Positions 1-6,255 of a DNA stretch of 10,149 nucleotides are shown here, in pieces. Position numbers and translations under genes: made by a program. Below the pieces are notes generated by a model that ran no database searches, was not told where the DNA came from, and was given only the letters and a program-made list of their open reading frames with translations. Origin of the DNA: an uncultured Eubacteriales bacterium (GTDB taxonomy: Bacteria > Bacillota > Clostridia > Oscillospirales > Oscillospiraceae); assembly GCA_900540545.1 (NCBI GenBank), contig UQGJ01000081.1, positions 1-10,149 on the forward strand, read 5' to 3'. How positions within the stretch are numbered: the stretch's first letter is position 1; the number at the start of each line of letters is the position of its first letter.

Positions 1-78
1 CAAACGAGAAAGAGGACCCCCGCGCGGGAGCGCCGCCCCCCGGAGGGACTCCGTCCCCGCGGCATCGGAATATTTCAC

Positions 79-117
79 AAAAAGCCCGCGCCTCATGATA
101 GAGGCGCGGGCTTTTTT
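79..117. terminator. Bidirectional intrinsic terminator
   Basis: A 14-bp or longer GC-rich stem (arms about 81-94 and 101-114) closes on a 6-base loop ATGATA. A run of six T follows the right arm and a run of five A precedes the left arm, so it can stop transcription in either direction. It lies about 10 bases past the stop codon of the leftward gene at 127-1944 and is its obvious terminator. It may also end whatever lies left of the window. Bases 1-78 hold short GC-rich palindromes (CCCGCGCGGG at 19-28; a 5-bp hairpin at 41-53) and no gene I can support. Confidence 0.9.
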
Positions 118-126
118 ACGTTCCAA

Positions 127-1944
127 TTACAGGTCCGCCAGGGGGATGGTGTAGAAGTACCGGGTATTATTCAGGTTGGCGTACCACATGACCTGGTCGC
201 CCACCACCGTCGGCTGACAGGTGGAGATGTTGTAGCCCGGCAGGGTCCCCGTCACGTCGGAGGGGGAACCGTCCCTGTTCAGCACCACGTACTTCACGTC
301 CAGGGGCTTGTCGCTGTAGACAGATTCGCCGCGGGTGTACCTCTCGTACTCCTGCCACAGCACGATTGCCCGACCGTCGGGGAGGGAGCAGACGGTGGGC
401 ATGAAGCCAAACTTCTCGCTGTCGTGCCAGTAGTCGCCCACCACGTATTCCTTGGCCCCGGTGGTGGAGACGTTGTTCATGGGCACCGCGGCGACCACGA
501 TGCGGAACATGGATTCGCCCGGCTCGTCGATCCAGTAGTCCGGGTCCCGCTCCCCAGCCGTGGCGACATAGTGGGTGGCGGTGGTGGCGGCGTCGCCGTA
601 GGTGAGGCCGGGGATACCGGTGCCGGGCTGGGGGAACATATAACCGGCCTTGCTCTCGTCGGGGTAGGAGAAAGGGGCGGTGTCCGCCCGGTAGAAGGTG
701 AGGGCCCGGTGCATGTCGGCGTCCGCTATATCGATGGTGACGAAGCTGTCCTTGCCGGCCACGATGTCGGTGCCCAGGGAGTGGCTGGTGCCCCAGCCGC
801 GGGTGCCCTTCTCCTGAGTGTAGTTCTTCATATTGAATCCCAGCGTGGCGCTCCCCTGGTGGCTCTCGCCGCTGTAATCGATATAGTAGGTCTTGGAGTA
901 GTGGAGGATAACGGTGTCCCCCAGCTCCACCATGGCCGCGCCGCCGCCGTAGAAGGGCGTTTGCAGTTGGTTCTCGTTCCTGCCGTCGCCCCGCACGGAC
1001 ACGGCCCCCAGGCGGTTCCAGTCCGCGTCGTACTTGACGATGCGCAGGACCTCCAGGCTGTCGTCCTCGCCCAGGTTCTCCTGGCCGTAGCAGATGTAGT
1101 TATAGGTCTCGCCGTGGAGGAAGGCGCCAAACATGGGCAGCTCCTCCGGCAGGGTCTTGGTGCTGATGCGGCTGAAGTCGGAGGTGTCGTAGACCGAGAC
1201 CTCCACGCTGCCGTAGTTTAGAAAATCGTTGTCATAGCCCGGGCGTGCGCTGGCGTCCACCACCGTGACGGTGCCGTTGCCGCTGTCGTAGAGGGAGCAG
1301 GTCTTGGGATACTCATAGTTGGGCGTGCTGACGAGGCGGGCGTTCTGGTACTTTTGATAGTCGTCCTCGGGCCCGCCGTTGACGGAGGCCCGGTAGATGC
1401 CCGTCTCCGCCGCGCCGGACCACAGGCCCACGGTGCCGGTCTCCTGGTCCCAACTGACGGTGAAGCCGGCCAGGTCGGCGATGTCCCGCAGGCGCAGGTA
1501 GTTGTGGCCCTCGATGGCGTAGGCCGTGACCTGGCGCTCCACGCCGTCCACGAAAATTGGGTTGGACGAGGGCATGGCGGTGGAGTCATAGAGGTCCCGG
1601 GAGGCCAGGAAGTTGGGGATGGCCTTCTCGGCGGTGTACTCCACCCCGGAGATGATCTCCACGGAGTTGGTCTCGGCGTTGTACTGCACGTCAAACGGGG
1701 TCGTGCTGTAATTCATGGCCAGGGCCACGTGGCGGAGCTGGACATAGTGCTCGTCGTTGATGAGATAGCTGGCGAACATGTTTCTTTCATACTCATAGGG
1801 CAGGTTTCTGCTGTACATCTTTCCGTCGAGACGGAAGTACATGGCCGCGCCCTTGGCCATGACCGCATCGTCCGCCGCCAGGGCGGGGACGGCCAGGGAG
1901 AGGGTCAGGACCAGGGCCAGAAGCAGGGAGAGGACTCGCTTCAT
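127..1944 (-). CDS. Secreted protein with two stalk-type (copper amine oxidase N-like) repeats and a beta-rich C-terminus
   Basis: I chose the ATG at 1944 (605 aa) because it opens a classic signal peptide: MKR, a Leu/Val-rich core, then ALA|ADD with likely cleavage after residue 23. A frame-open extension reaches 2190 but would put about 80 residues ahead of this signal peptide and run over the promoter. Residues about 30-100 and 125-177 each look like the stalk-type repeat named after the copper amine oxidase N-terminus (PF07833). The second is clearer: a 'YLRLRDIADLAGF-TVSWD' core followed by a 'GTVGLW' strand. Both are typical of Clostridia cell-surface proteins. Residues 180-605 are rich in Tyr, Gly, Asp and short beta strands and could form a propeller-like domain, but I recognise no named family and no catalytic motif. 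There are no sortase signal, SLH repeats or second membrane segment, so release or loose wall binding is likely. The ribosome site is weak (AAGG about 14 bases upstream). The gene is monocistronic, with its own promoter and terminator. The substrate or ligand is unknown. Confidence 0.85.
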   Translation of the reverse strand: MKRVLSLLLALVLTLSLAVPALAADDAVMAKGAAMYFRLDGKMYSRNLPYEYERNMFASYLINDEHYVQLRHVALAMNYSTTPFDVQYNAETNSVEIISGVEYTAEKAIPNFLASRDLYDSTAMPSSNPIFVDGVERQVTAYAIEGHNYLRLRDIADLAGFTVSWDQETGTVGLWSGAAETGIYRASVNGGPEDDYQKYQNARLVSTPNYEYPKTCSLYDSGNGTVTVVDASARPGYDNDFLNYGSVEVSVYDTSDFSRISTKTLPEELPMFGAFLHGETYNYICYGQENLGEDDSLEVLRIVKYDADWNRLGAVSVRGDGRNENQLQTPFYGGGAAMVELGDTVILHYSKTYYIDYSGESHQGSATLGFNMKNYTQEKGTRGWGTSHSLGTDIVAGKDSFVTIDIADADMHRALTFYRADTAPFSYPDESKAGYMFPQPGTGIPGLTYGDAATTATHYVATAGERDPDYWIDEPGESMFRIVVAAVPMNNVSTTGAKEYVVGDYWHDSEKFGFMPTVCSLPDGRAIVLWQEYERYTRGESVYSDKPLDVKYVVLNRDGSPSDVTGTLPGYNISTCQPTVVGDQVMWYANLNNTRYFYTIPLADL

Positions 1945-1980
1945 AGGAACAACACCAGCCTTTGTTTGTAATAATATTGT

Positions 1981-2009
1981 ATTATATTCTCTCGCGGAAT
2001 CAATGTCAA
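1981..2009 (-). promoter_or_regulatory. Consensus sigma-A promoter of the secreted-protein gene
   Basis: Read leftward, TTGACA (2004-2009), a 17-base spacer and TATAAT (1981-1986) form an exact consensus vegetative promoter. Transcription should start near 1974, giving a leader of about 30 bases before the ATG at 1944. An A/T-rich tract follows the -10 box. Confidence 0.88.
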
Positions 2010-2063
2010 GGCGGACATATGGACCAGGACGGCCCGCCGGACTGCCGGTCCACCCGCCCCCTC

Positions 2064-2092
2064 TTGCAATCTCTCGGTTTTTCAAGTATAAT
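2064..2092 (+). promoter_or_regulatory. Sigma-A promoter of leuS
   Basis: TTGCAA (2064-2069), 17 bases, TATAAT (2087-2092). It is divergent from, and about 55 bases clear of, the secreted-protein promoter. Expected transcription start is near 2099, which leaves only about 60 bases before leuS. That is too short for a T-box leader, the usual control of aminoacyl-tRNA synthetase genes in Firmicutes. Confidence 0.8.
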
Positions 2093-2143
2093 ACCAAAGA
2101 TTGAACCGCGGTGCGGATTTCTGCCCCGCCAAGGCTATGAGAC

Positions 2144-2150
2144 GAGGAAG
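2144..2150 (+). promoter_or_regulatory. Ribosome binding site that fixes the leuS start
   Basis: GAGGAAG sits 8 bases before the ATG at 2159. A GTG at 2150 in the same frame would overlap the last base of this site and have no spacing, so the ATG is preferred. Confidence 0.75.
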
Positions 2151-2158
2151 TGCAAAGG

Positions 2159-4588
2159 ATGAAGTACGATTTCGGGGCCATCGAGCCCAAGTGGCAAAAG
2201 AAGTGGCTGGACGAAAAGACCTACGCCACCCAAATGGGAGGGGACAAGCCCAAGTTTTACGGCCTGGTGGAGTTCCCATACCCCTCCGGACAGGGCCTGC
2301 ACGTGGGCCACGCCCGCCCCTACACCGCCATGGACGTGGTGGCCCGGAAGAAGCGCATGGACGGCTACAACGTCCTGTTCCCCATGGGCTACGACGCCTT
2401 CGGTCTGCCCACGGAGAACTACGCCATCAAAAACCACATCCACCCCGCCAAGGTGACCCACGACAACATTGAGAACTTCCGCAAGCAGCTACAGATGCTG
2501 GGCTACTCCTTCGACTGGGACAGGGAGGTCAACACCACCGACCCCGCCTACTACAAGTGGACCCAGTGGATTTTCCTCCAGCTCTTCAAGAAGGGGCTGG
2601 CCTACAAGACCACCATGCCCGTGAACTGGTGCACCTCCTGCAAGTGCGTCCTGGCCAACGAGGAGGTGGTGGAGGGGGTCTGCGAGCGCTGCGGCTCCCC
2701 TGTCATCCGCAAGGAGAAGAGCCAGTGGATGCTGAAGATCACCGAGTACGCCCAGCGCCTCATCGACGACCTGGACGGCCTGGACTTCATCGAGCGGGTC
2801 AAGACCCAGCAGAAGAACTGGATCGGCCGCTCCACCGGCGCGGAGGTCACCTTCAAGGCCACCACCGGGGACGACATCGTGGTATTCACCACCCGGCCCG
2901 ACACCCTGTTCGGCGCCACCTACATGGTACTCTCCCCGGAGCACGAGTTGGTGAAGAAGTGGATGCCCCTGCTGAAAAACGCGGATGAGGTTCAGGCGTA
3001 TCAGACGGCGGCCGCAGGGAAGTCCGACCTGGAGCGCACCGAGCTGAACAAGGAAAAGACCGGCGTGTGCCTGGACGGCGTGAAGGGTGTGAACCCGGTC
3101 AACGGCAAGGAAATCCCCATCTTCATCTCCGACTACGTCCTGGCCACCTACGGCACCGGTGCCATCATGGCCGTGCCCGCCCACGACGACCGGGACTGGG
3201 AGTTCGCCAAGAAGTTCGGCTGCGAGATCATCGAGGTGGTGTCCGGCGGGGAGGACGTGCAGCAGGCCGCCTTCACCGCTAAGGACGAGACCGGCATTTT
3301 GGTCAACTCTGACTTCCTCAACGGCCTCACCGTGAAGGACGCCATCCCCGTTATCACCAAATGGCTGGAGGAGCAGGGCATCGGCAGCGCCAAGGTCAAC
3401 TACAAGCTCCGGGACTGGGTGTTCTCCCGCCAGCGCTACTGGGGCGAGCCCATCCCCATGGTCTACTGCGAGAAGTGCGGCTGGGTGCCTATGGACGAGC
3501 ACGACCTGCCCCTGCTCCTGCCCGACGTGGAGAGCTACGAGCCCACCGACGACGGCGAGTCGCCGCTGTCCAAGATGACCGACTGGGTGAACACCACCTG
3601 CCCCCGCTGCGGCGGTCCCGCCCGGAGGGAGACCGACACCATGCCCCAGTGGGCCGGTTCCTCCTGGTACTTCCTGCGCTATATGGACCCCCACAACCCG
3701 GACGCCCTGTGCTCCAAGGAAGCCCTGGACTACTGGTCCCCGGTGGACTGGTACAACGGCGGTATGGAGCATACCACCCTGCACCTGCTGTACTCCCGCT
3801 TCTGGCACAAGTTCCTCTATGACATCGGCGTGGTCCCCACCAAGGAGCCCTATCAGAAGCGGACCAGCCACGGGATGATTTTGGGCGAGGGCGGCGAGAA
3901 GATGTCCAAGAGCCGGGGCAACGTCATCAACCCCAACGATGTGGTGGCCGCCTACGGCGCGGACACCATGCGCATGTATATCATGTTCATCGGCGACTTC
4001 GAGAAGGCCGCCGCCTGGAGCGACAACGCCGTCAAGGGCTGCAAGCGCTTCCTGGACCGGGTGTGGAACCTGTCTGAGAACGTGACGGACAGCCCGGAGT
4101 ACACCCCCGCCAACGAGAGCGCCGTCCACAAGGCCATCAAGAAGGTGTCCGAGGACATCGAGGCCATGAAGTTCAACACCGCCATCGCCGCCCTGATGGC
4201 CCTGGTCAACGACTTCTATGCCAACGGCTGCTCCAGGGGCGACTACAAGGCGCTGCTGCTCATGCTGTCCCCCTTCGCCCCCCACATGGTGGAGGAGCTG
4301 TGGGAGACCATGGGCTACGCCCAGGCCGCCGGCGGCATGGCCTGCACCCAGACCTGGCCCGCCTACGACGAGAGCAAGACCATCGATGCCGTGGTGGAGA
4401 TGGCCGTCCAGGTGGGTGGCAAGCTCAAGGGCACCATCCAGGTCCCCGTGGACAGCGACGACAAGACCTGCGTGGACGCCGCCCTGGCCCTGGACAAGAT
4501 GGTCAAGCTGCTGGAGACCATGGACGTGGTCAAGACCATCGTGGTCAAGAACAAGCTGGTCAACGTGGTCCTCAAGCCCAAGGCGTGA
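2159..4588 (+). CDS. leuS: Leucyl-tRNA synthetase (class Ia, bacterial type)
   Basis: Charges tRNA-Leu with leucine using ATP, in the cytosol. The 809-aa length is normal for bacterial LeuRS. Seen in order: the HIGH motif as HVGH (residues 48-51) after FPYPSGQGL; a four-Cys zinc site (C158, C161, C175, C178); the CP1 editing domain with the threonine-rich TTRPDT (244-249) and GTGAIMAVPAHDDRD (332-346), both needed to hydrolyse mischarged tRNA; a second four-Cys site (C437, C440, C481, C484); and KMSKS (581-585). After these come the helical anticodon-binding domain and a C-terminal domain ending LVNVVLKPKA. All core and editing motifs are intact, so the enzyme should be active and proofreading. 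It starts at ATG 2159 behind GAGGAAG, and its stop lies 3 bases before the GtrA-like gene, so the two share a transcript. Confidence 0.98.
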   Translation: MKYDFGAIEPKWQKKWLDEKTYATQMGGDKPKFYGLVEFPYPSGQGLHVGHARPYTAMDVVARKKRMDGYNVLFPMGYDAFGLPTENYAIKNHIHPAKVTHDNIENFRKQLQMLGYSFDWDREVNTTDPAYYKWTQWIFLQLFKKGLAYKTTMPVNWCTSCKCVLANEEVVEGVCERCGSPVIRKEKSQWMLKITEYAQRLIDDLDGLDFIERVKTQQKNWIGRSTGAEVTFKATTGDDIVVFTTRPDTLFGATYMVLSPEHELVKKWMPLLKNADEVQAYQTAAAGKSDLERTELNKEKTGVCLDGVKGVNPVNGKEIPIFISDYVLATYGTGAIMAVPAHDDRDWEFAKKFGCEIIEVVSGGEDVQQAAFTAKDETGILVNSDFLNGLTVKDAIPVITKWLEEQGIGSAKVNYKLRDWVFSRQRYWGEPIPMVYCEKCGWVPMDEHDLPLLLPDVESYEPTDDGESPLSKMTDWVNTTCPRCGGPARRETDTMPQWAGSSWYFLRYMDPHNPDALCSKEALDYWSPVDWYNGGMEHTTLHLLYSRFWHKFLYDIGVVPTKEPYQKRTSHGMILGEGGEKMSKSRGNVINPNDVVAAYGADTMRMYIMFIGDFEKAAAWSDNAVKGCKRFLDRVWNLSENVTDSPEYTPANESAVHKAIKKVSEDIEAMKFNTAIAALMALVNDFYANGCSRGDYKALLLMLSPFAPHMVEELWETMGYAQAAGGMACTQTWPAYDESKTIDAVVEMAVQVGGKLKGTIQVPVDSDDKTCVDAALALDKMVKLLETMDVVKTIVVKNKLVNVVLKPKA

Positions 4589-4591
4589 GCC

Positions 4592-5026
4592 ATGGGAAAC
4601 CGGCTTCGCGCCCTGCTGGACGGCTCTGCCCTCCGCTTTGTCCTGGTTGGGGTGGTGAACACCCTGGTGGGCAGCGCCGTCATGTTTGGGCTTTACAACC
4701 TGGCCCACTGCTCCTACTGGCTGTCCTCGGCGGCCAACTACGTGGTGGGCAGCGTGCTGAGCTACTTTCTCAATAAATATTTTACCTTCCGCAACACCGA
4801 GCGCTCCTGGGCCCAGGTGGGGCGGTTCGCGGTCAACATCGTGGTGTGCTACGTCGTGGCCTACGGCCTTGCCAAACCGGCGGTGAACGGGCTGCTGTCC
4901 GGGGCGGCGGAGGCTGTGCGGGACAACGTGGCCATGCTCACGGGAATGGTGCTTTTTACCGCTTTGAACTACGTGGGCCAGCGGTTCTTCGCGTTTCGAA
5001 GCAAACAAGACGGAAATCAGGCTTGA
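4592..5026 (+). CDS. GtrA-like four-helix membrane protein
   Basis: 144 aa with four hydrophobic segments at about residues 15-37, 41-62, 78-98 and 112-132. It contains the GtrA family (PF04138) signature: an N-terminal 'RFVLVGVVNTLVG' and 'SYFLNKYFTFR' (57-67), echoed near the end by 'NYVGQRFFAFR' (126-136), as expected from the family's internal duplication. Family members are thought to help move or flip undecaprenyl-linked sugars for decoration of cell-surface polymers, but many have no proven role. The start lies 3 bases past leuS with only a weak ribosome site, suggesting translational coupling to leuS. No glycosyltransferase partner lies next to it, so the substrate cannot be inferred. 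Its TGA stop (5024-5026) lies inside the -35 box of the rpsU promoter. Confidence 0.9.
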   Translation: MGNRLRALLDGSALRFVLVGVVNTLVGSAVMFGLYNLAHCSYWLSSAANYVVGSVLSYFLNKYFTFRNTERSWAQVGRFAVNIVVCYVVAYGLAKPAVNGLLSGAAEAVRDNVAMLTGMVLFTALNYVGQRFFAFRSKQDGNQA

Positions 5027-5051
5027 CATAGAAAGCGCCGTAGCATATAAT
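5023..5051 (+). promoter_or_regulatory. Consensus sigma-A promoter of rpsU
   Basis: TTGACA (5023-5028), 17 bases, TATAAT (5046-5051): an exact consensus promoter, fitting a highly expressed ribosomal protein gene. The -35 box contains the stop codon of the preceding gene. Expected transcription start is near 5058. Confidence 0.9.
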
Positions 5052-5063
5052 ACTACTGTTAAA

Positions 5064-5115
5064 GCCATAGTTAGGCAAGTTGCCTATGGCCCTTTCGTGA
5101 TGGAAGACCCGTCAC
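5064..5115 (+). promoter_or_regulatory. Two-hairpin leader of the rpsU mRNA
   Basis: Hairpin 1 pairs GCCATAG (5064-5070) with CTATGGC (5084-5090). Its interior AGGCAAGTTGCCT is itself palindromic, so an alternative stem is possible. Hairpin 2 pairs GTGATGG (5097-5103) with CCGTCAC (5109-5115), 7 bp with one G-U pair and a 5-base loop. Both lie in the roughly 80-base leader, just upstream of the ribosome site at 5119-5129. They may stabilise the mRNA or control translation. I do not match them to a named ribosomal-protein leader. Confidence 0.5.
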
Positions 5116-5137
5116 TTCGGAGGGAGGGGAAACAACA

Positions 5138-5320
5138 ATGTCGGAAGTCCATGTGAGAGAAAACGAGTCTCTGGAGAGCGCGCTGAAGCGGTTCAAGCGT
5201 ACCTGCGCGAAGTCCGGAGTGCTGGCTGAGGTGCGCAAGCGCGAGCACTATGAGAGTCCCAGTGTGAAGCGCCGCAAGAAGTCCGAGGCCGCCCGTAAGA
5301 ACAAGAAGAAGTTCTATTGA
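5138..5320 (+). CDS. rpsU: 30S ribosomal protein bS21
   Basis: 60 aa, very basic. It opens SEVHVRENESLESALKRFKR and ends in a Lys/Arg-rich tail (SVKRRKKSEAARKNKKKFY), the full-length form typical of Firmicutes bS21. The protein sits on the platform of the 30S subunit near the anti-Shine-Dalgarno end of 16S rRNA and helps translation initiation. A strong purine-rich ribosome site (GGAGGGAGGGG, 5119-5129) ends 8 bases before the ATG. The gene has its own consensus promoter and an immediate terminator, so it is monocistronic, unlike the rpsU-dnaG-rpoD operon of enterobacteria. Confidence 0.97.
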   Translation: MSEVHVRENESLESALKRFKRTCAKSGVLAEVRKREHYESPSVKRRKKSEAARKNKKKFY

Positions 5321-5330
5321 TGAACACAAG

Positions 5331-5360
5331 AAGCCCCGCGCCGTGAGGCGCGGGGCTTTT
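5331..5360 (+). terminator. Intrinsic terminator after rpsU
   Basis: A 12-bp GC-rich stem (5331-5342 with 5347-5358) closes on a GTGA loop, a GNRA-type tetraloop, and runs into TTTT. It starts 11 bases past the rpsU stop. Read leftward it is followed by TTCTTGT, so it may also weakly end the convergent gene at 5397-6170. Confidence 0.92.
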
Positions 5361-5368
5361 GTCATCCC

Positions 5369-5396
5369 GTAGGGGCGGCCTGGGGCCGCCCGCCCC
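5369..5396. repeat. GC-rich REP-like hairpin between convergent genes
   Basis: GTAGGGGCGGCC-type sequence in which GGGCGGCC (5373-5380) pairs with GGCCGCCC (5384-5391) around a 3-base loop; a further GCCCC follows. It ends exactly at the stop codon of the leftward gene. From memory, short 'GTAGGGGCGG...CCGCCC' hairpins are scattered between genes in Oscillospiraceae, so this may be one copy of a dispersed element. Only one copy is visible here, so that is inference. Confidence 0.45.
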
Positions 5397-6170
5397 TCAT
5401 TCTATGATTTCCCCCAACAGGTCGGCCACGTCGGGATAGACCAGCAGGGCGTCCGCAATGTCCAGGCTCCGGGCCACATGGAGCTTTTTGCGGATGGAAG
5501 CCGCGTCGTCGAAGAGGATGAAGTGGGCGCCGTTCTGCTTATTCATGTAAGTAAAATAGTGGGCGCACAGCTCCCCGGAGAAGAAGATGGAGGGGGCCAG
5601 ACTCTCGATGCGCTCCCGCAGCTCCTCCTGGGACAGGGGGATGCCCTGGCCGGTGGGGGAGGGGAGGAAGAAGTCCTCCGCCGACCGCTCCACCGCCAGG
5701 GCCACCCGCCCCGCCCCAAACTGCTCCAACGCGTCACTCAGGCGCTGGTGGAGAGACCCGCCGGAGAGGGCGGTGGGGATGAGGACCTTGGCGTGCTTGG
5801 TGTGGCGACCGTAAAGCTCGGTGACGTAGAGGGGCCAGCCCTGCTTTTCCAGCAGGGCGTCCAGACCCGCCACGATTTGGCCCAGAAGGGTGAGGGGCCG
5901 CTCGAAGTCGCAGACCACGCCGGTGTAGCCTCTGGCGTTGCACTCCCGCATGACCTCCTGGCAGAAGTCCGCCGGGCCGCCCCGGCCGTCGAAGCCCGCG
6001 TCGTCGATGAGCATCAGTCCGCCCCGGGCGGGGATGGGCAGGTTGGCCCGGAACAGGTGGGGGCCGCCCCCCACCCGGTAGGCCATATGGGCCATGGGCA
6101 GGCCCCAGGACTGGGCCGCCATCATTTCCGCGGGCGATACCGCCAGGATCAGGTTGGATTTTGGCATCAT
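5397..6170 (-). CDS. GH18-like TIM-barrel protein, probably degenerate or divergent
   Basis: 257 aa from the first of two adjacent ATGs (6170 and 6167). The choice rests on AAGGGGGA 10 bases upstream; a GTG at 6206 in frame lacks such a site. There is no signal peptide or membrane helix, so it is probably cytosolic. Alternating strands and helices suggest a TIM barrel: LMLIDDAGFDG (52-62), then YTGVVCDFERP (82-92), and near the end HFILFDDAASIRKKLHVARSLDIADALLVYP (216-246). The last block closely resembles the 'YDD..S...K...A...G..G' ending of glycoside hydrolase family 18 and spore-hydrolase (YaaH/SleL-type) barrels. CDFE (87-90) would match the final D-x-E of the family's DxxDxDxE motif, with the earlier aspartates absent. 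It may therefore be a weak hydrolase, a binding protein or a repurposed barrel. The family link is my inference from patterns. It converges on rpsU and diverges from the yqeG-like gene. Confidence 0.8.
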   Translation of the reverse strand: MMPKSNLILAVSPAEMMAAQSWGLPMAHMAYRVGGGPHLFRANLPIPARGGLMLIDDAGFDGRGGPADFCQEVMRECNARGYTGVVCDFERPLTLLGQIVAGLDALLEKQGWPLYVTELYGRHTKHAKVLIPTALSGGSLHQRLSDALEQFGAGRVALAVERSAEDFFLPSPTGQGIPLSQEELRERIESLAPSIFFSGELCAHYFTYMNKQNGAHFILFDDAASIRKKLHVARSLDIADALLVYPDVADLLGEIIE

Positions 6171-6180
6171 AATTGGGTTG

Positions 6181-6188
6181 TCCCCCTT
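6181..6188 (-). promoter_or_regulatory. Ribosome binding site of the GH18-like gene
   Basis: Read leftward, AAGGGGGA lies 10 bases before the ATG at 6170. It favours that ATG over the in-frame GTG at 6206 further upstream. It overlaps the -35 box of the divergent promoter at 6187-6216. Confidence 0.65.
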
Positions 6189-6234
6189 GTCCGTTTTCCT
6201 ATTCACGTGGTATAATCAACTTTATGCGGACAAG
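6186..6234. repeat. Perfect 8-bp inverted repeat flanking the divergent promoter
   Basis: CTTGTCCG (6186-6193) and its exact complement CGGACAAG (6227-6234) are separated by 33 bases containing the -10 box of the rightward promoter. The left arm covers the -35 box and the right arm falls just past the expected start site. This could be a bipartite operator; no regulator is encoded nearby. Chance is not excluded. Confidence 0.4.
6187..6216 (+). promoter_or_regulatory. Sigma-A promoter of the yqeG-like operon
   Basis: TTGTCC (6187-6192), an 18-base spacer and TATAAT (6211-6216). Expected start is near 6223, with a leader of about 33 bases and the ribosome site GAGGTG at 6246-6251. No good leftward promoter with both boxes is evident for the divergent gene; the best leftward -10 candidate (TATACC, 6209-6214) overlaps this one. 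Confidence 0.72.
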
Positions 6235-6255
6235 ATAGAAAACATGAGGTGAACC

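Noticed and set aside
1..78. Possible 3' end of a gene at the left edge
   Set aside because: Frames are open for up to 30 codons but Pro/Arg-rich and without recognisable content; short palindromes suggest intergenic DNA.
424..1971. Rightward open frames antisense to the secreted-protein gene
   Set aside because: Low-complexity Val/Gly/Ala/His-rich translations with no ribosome site or domain; shadows of the leftward gene.
2021..2051. Imperfect GC-rich inverted repeat (GGACC...GGTCC) between the divergent promoters
   Set aside because: Short arms with a poorly pairing interior; expected by chance at this GC content.
2093..2158. T-box riboswitch in the leuS leader
   Set aside because: The leader is only about 60 bases, and I see no T-box sequence, specifier stem or terminator.
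2150..2158. GTG start of leuS at 2150
   Set aside because: It overlaps the last base of the GAGGAAG ribosome site; the ATG at 2159 has proper 8-base spacing and gives the usual N-terminus.
1945..2190. N-terminal extension of the secreted protein to 2190
   Set aside because: It would precede a perfect signal peptide, cross the consensus promoter at 1981-2009 and overlap the leuS start.
2489..5068. Long leftward open frame (859 codons) antisense to leuS, the GtrA-like gene and the rpsU promoter
   Set aside because: Its translation is a Gly/His/Val/Leu-rich string with no domain, typical of the antisense of GC-rich codons; it overlaps two certain genes.
5478..6215. Rightward open frame of 245 codons antisense to the GH18-like gene
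   Set aside because: Low-complexity translation with no domain, fully overlapping a better supported leftward gene.
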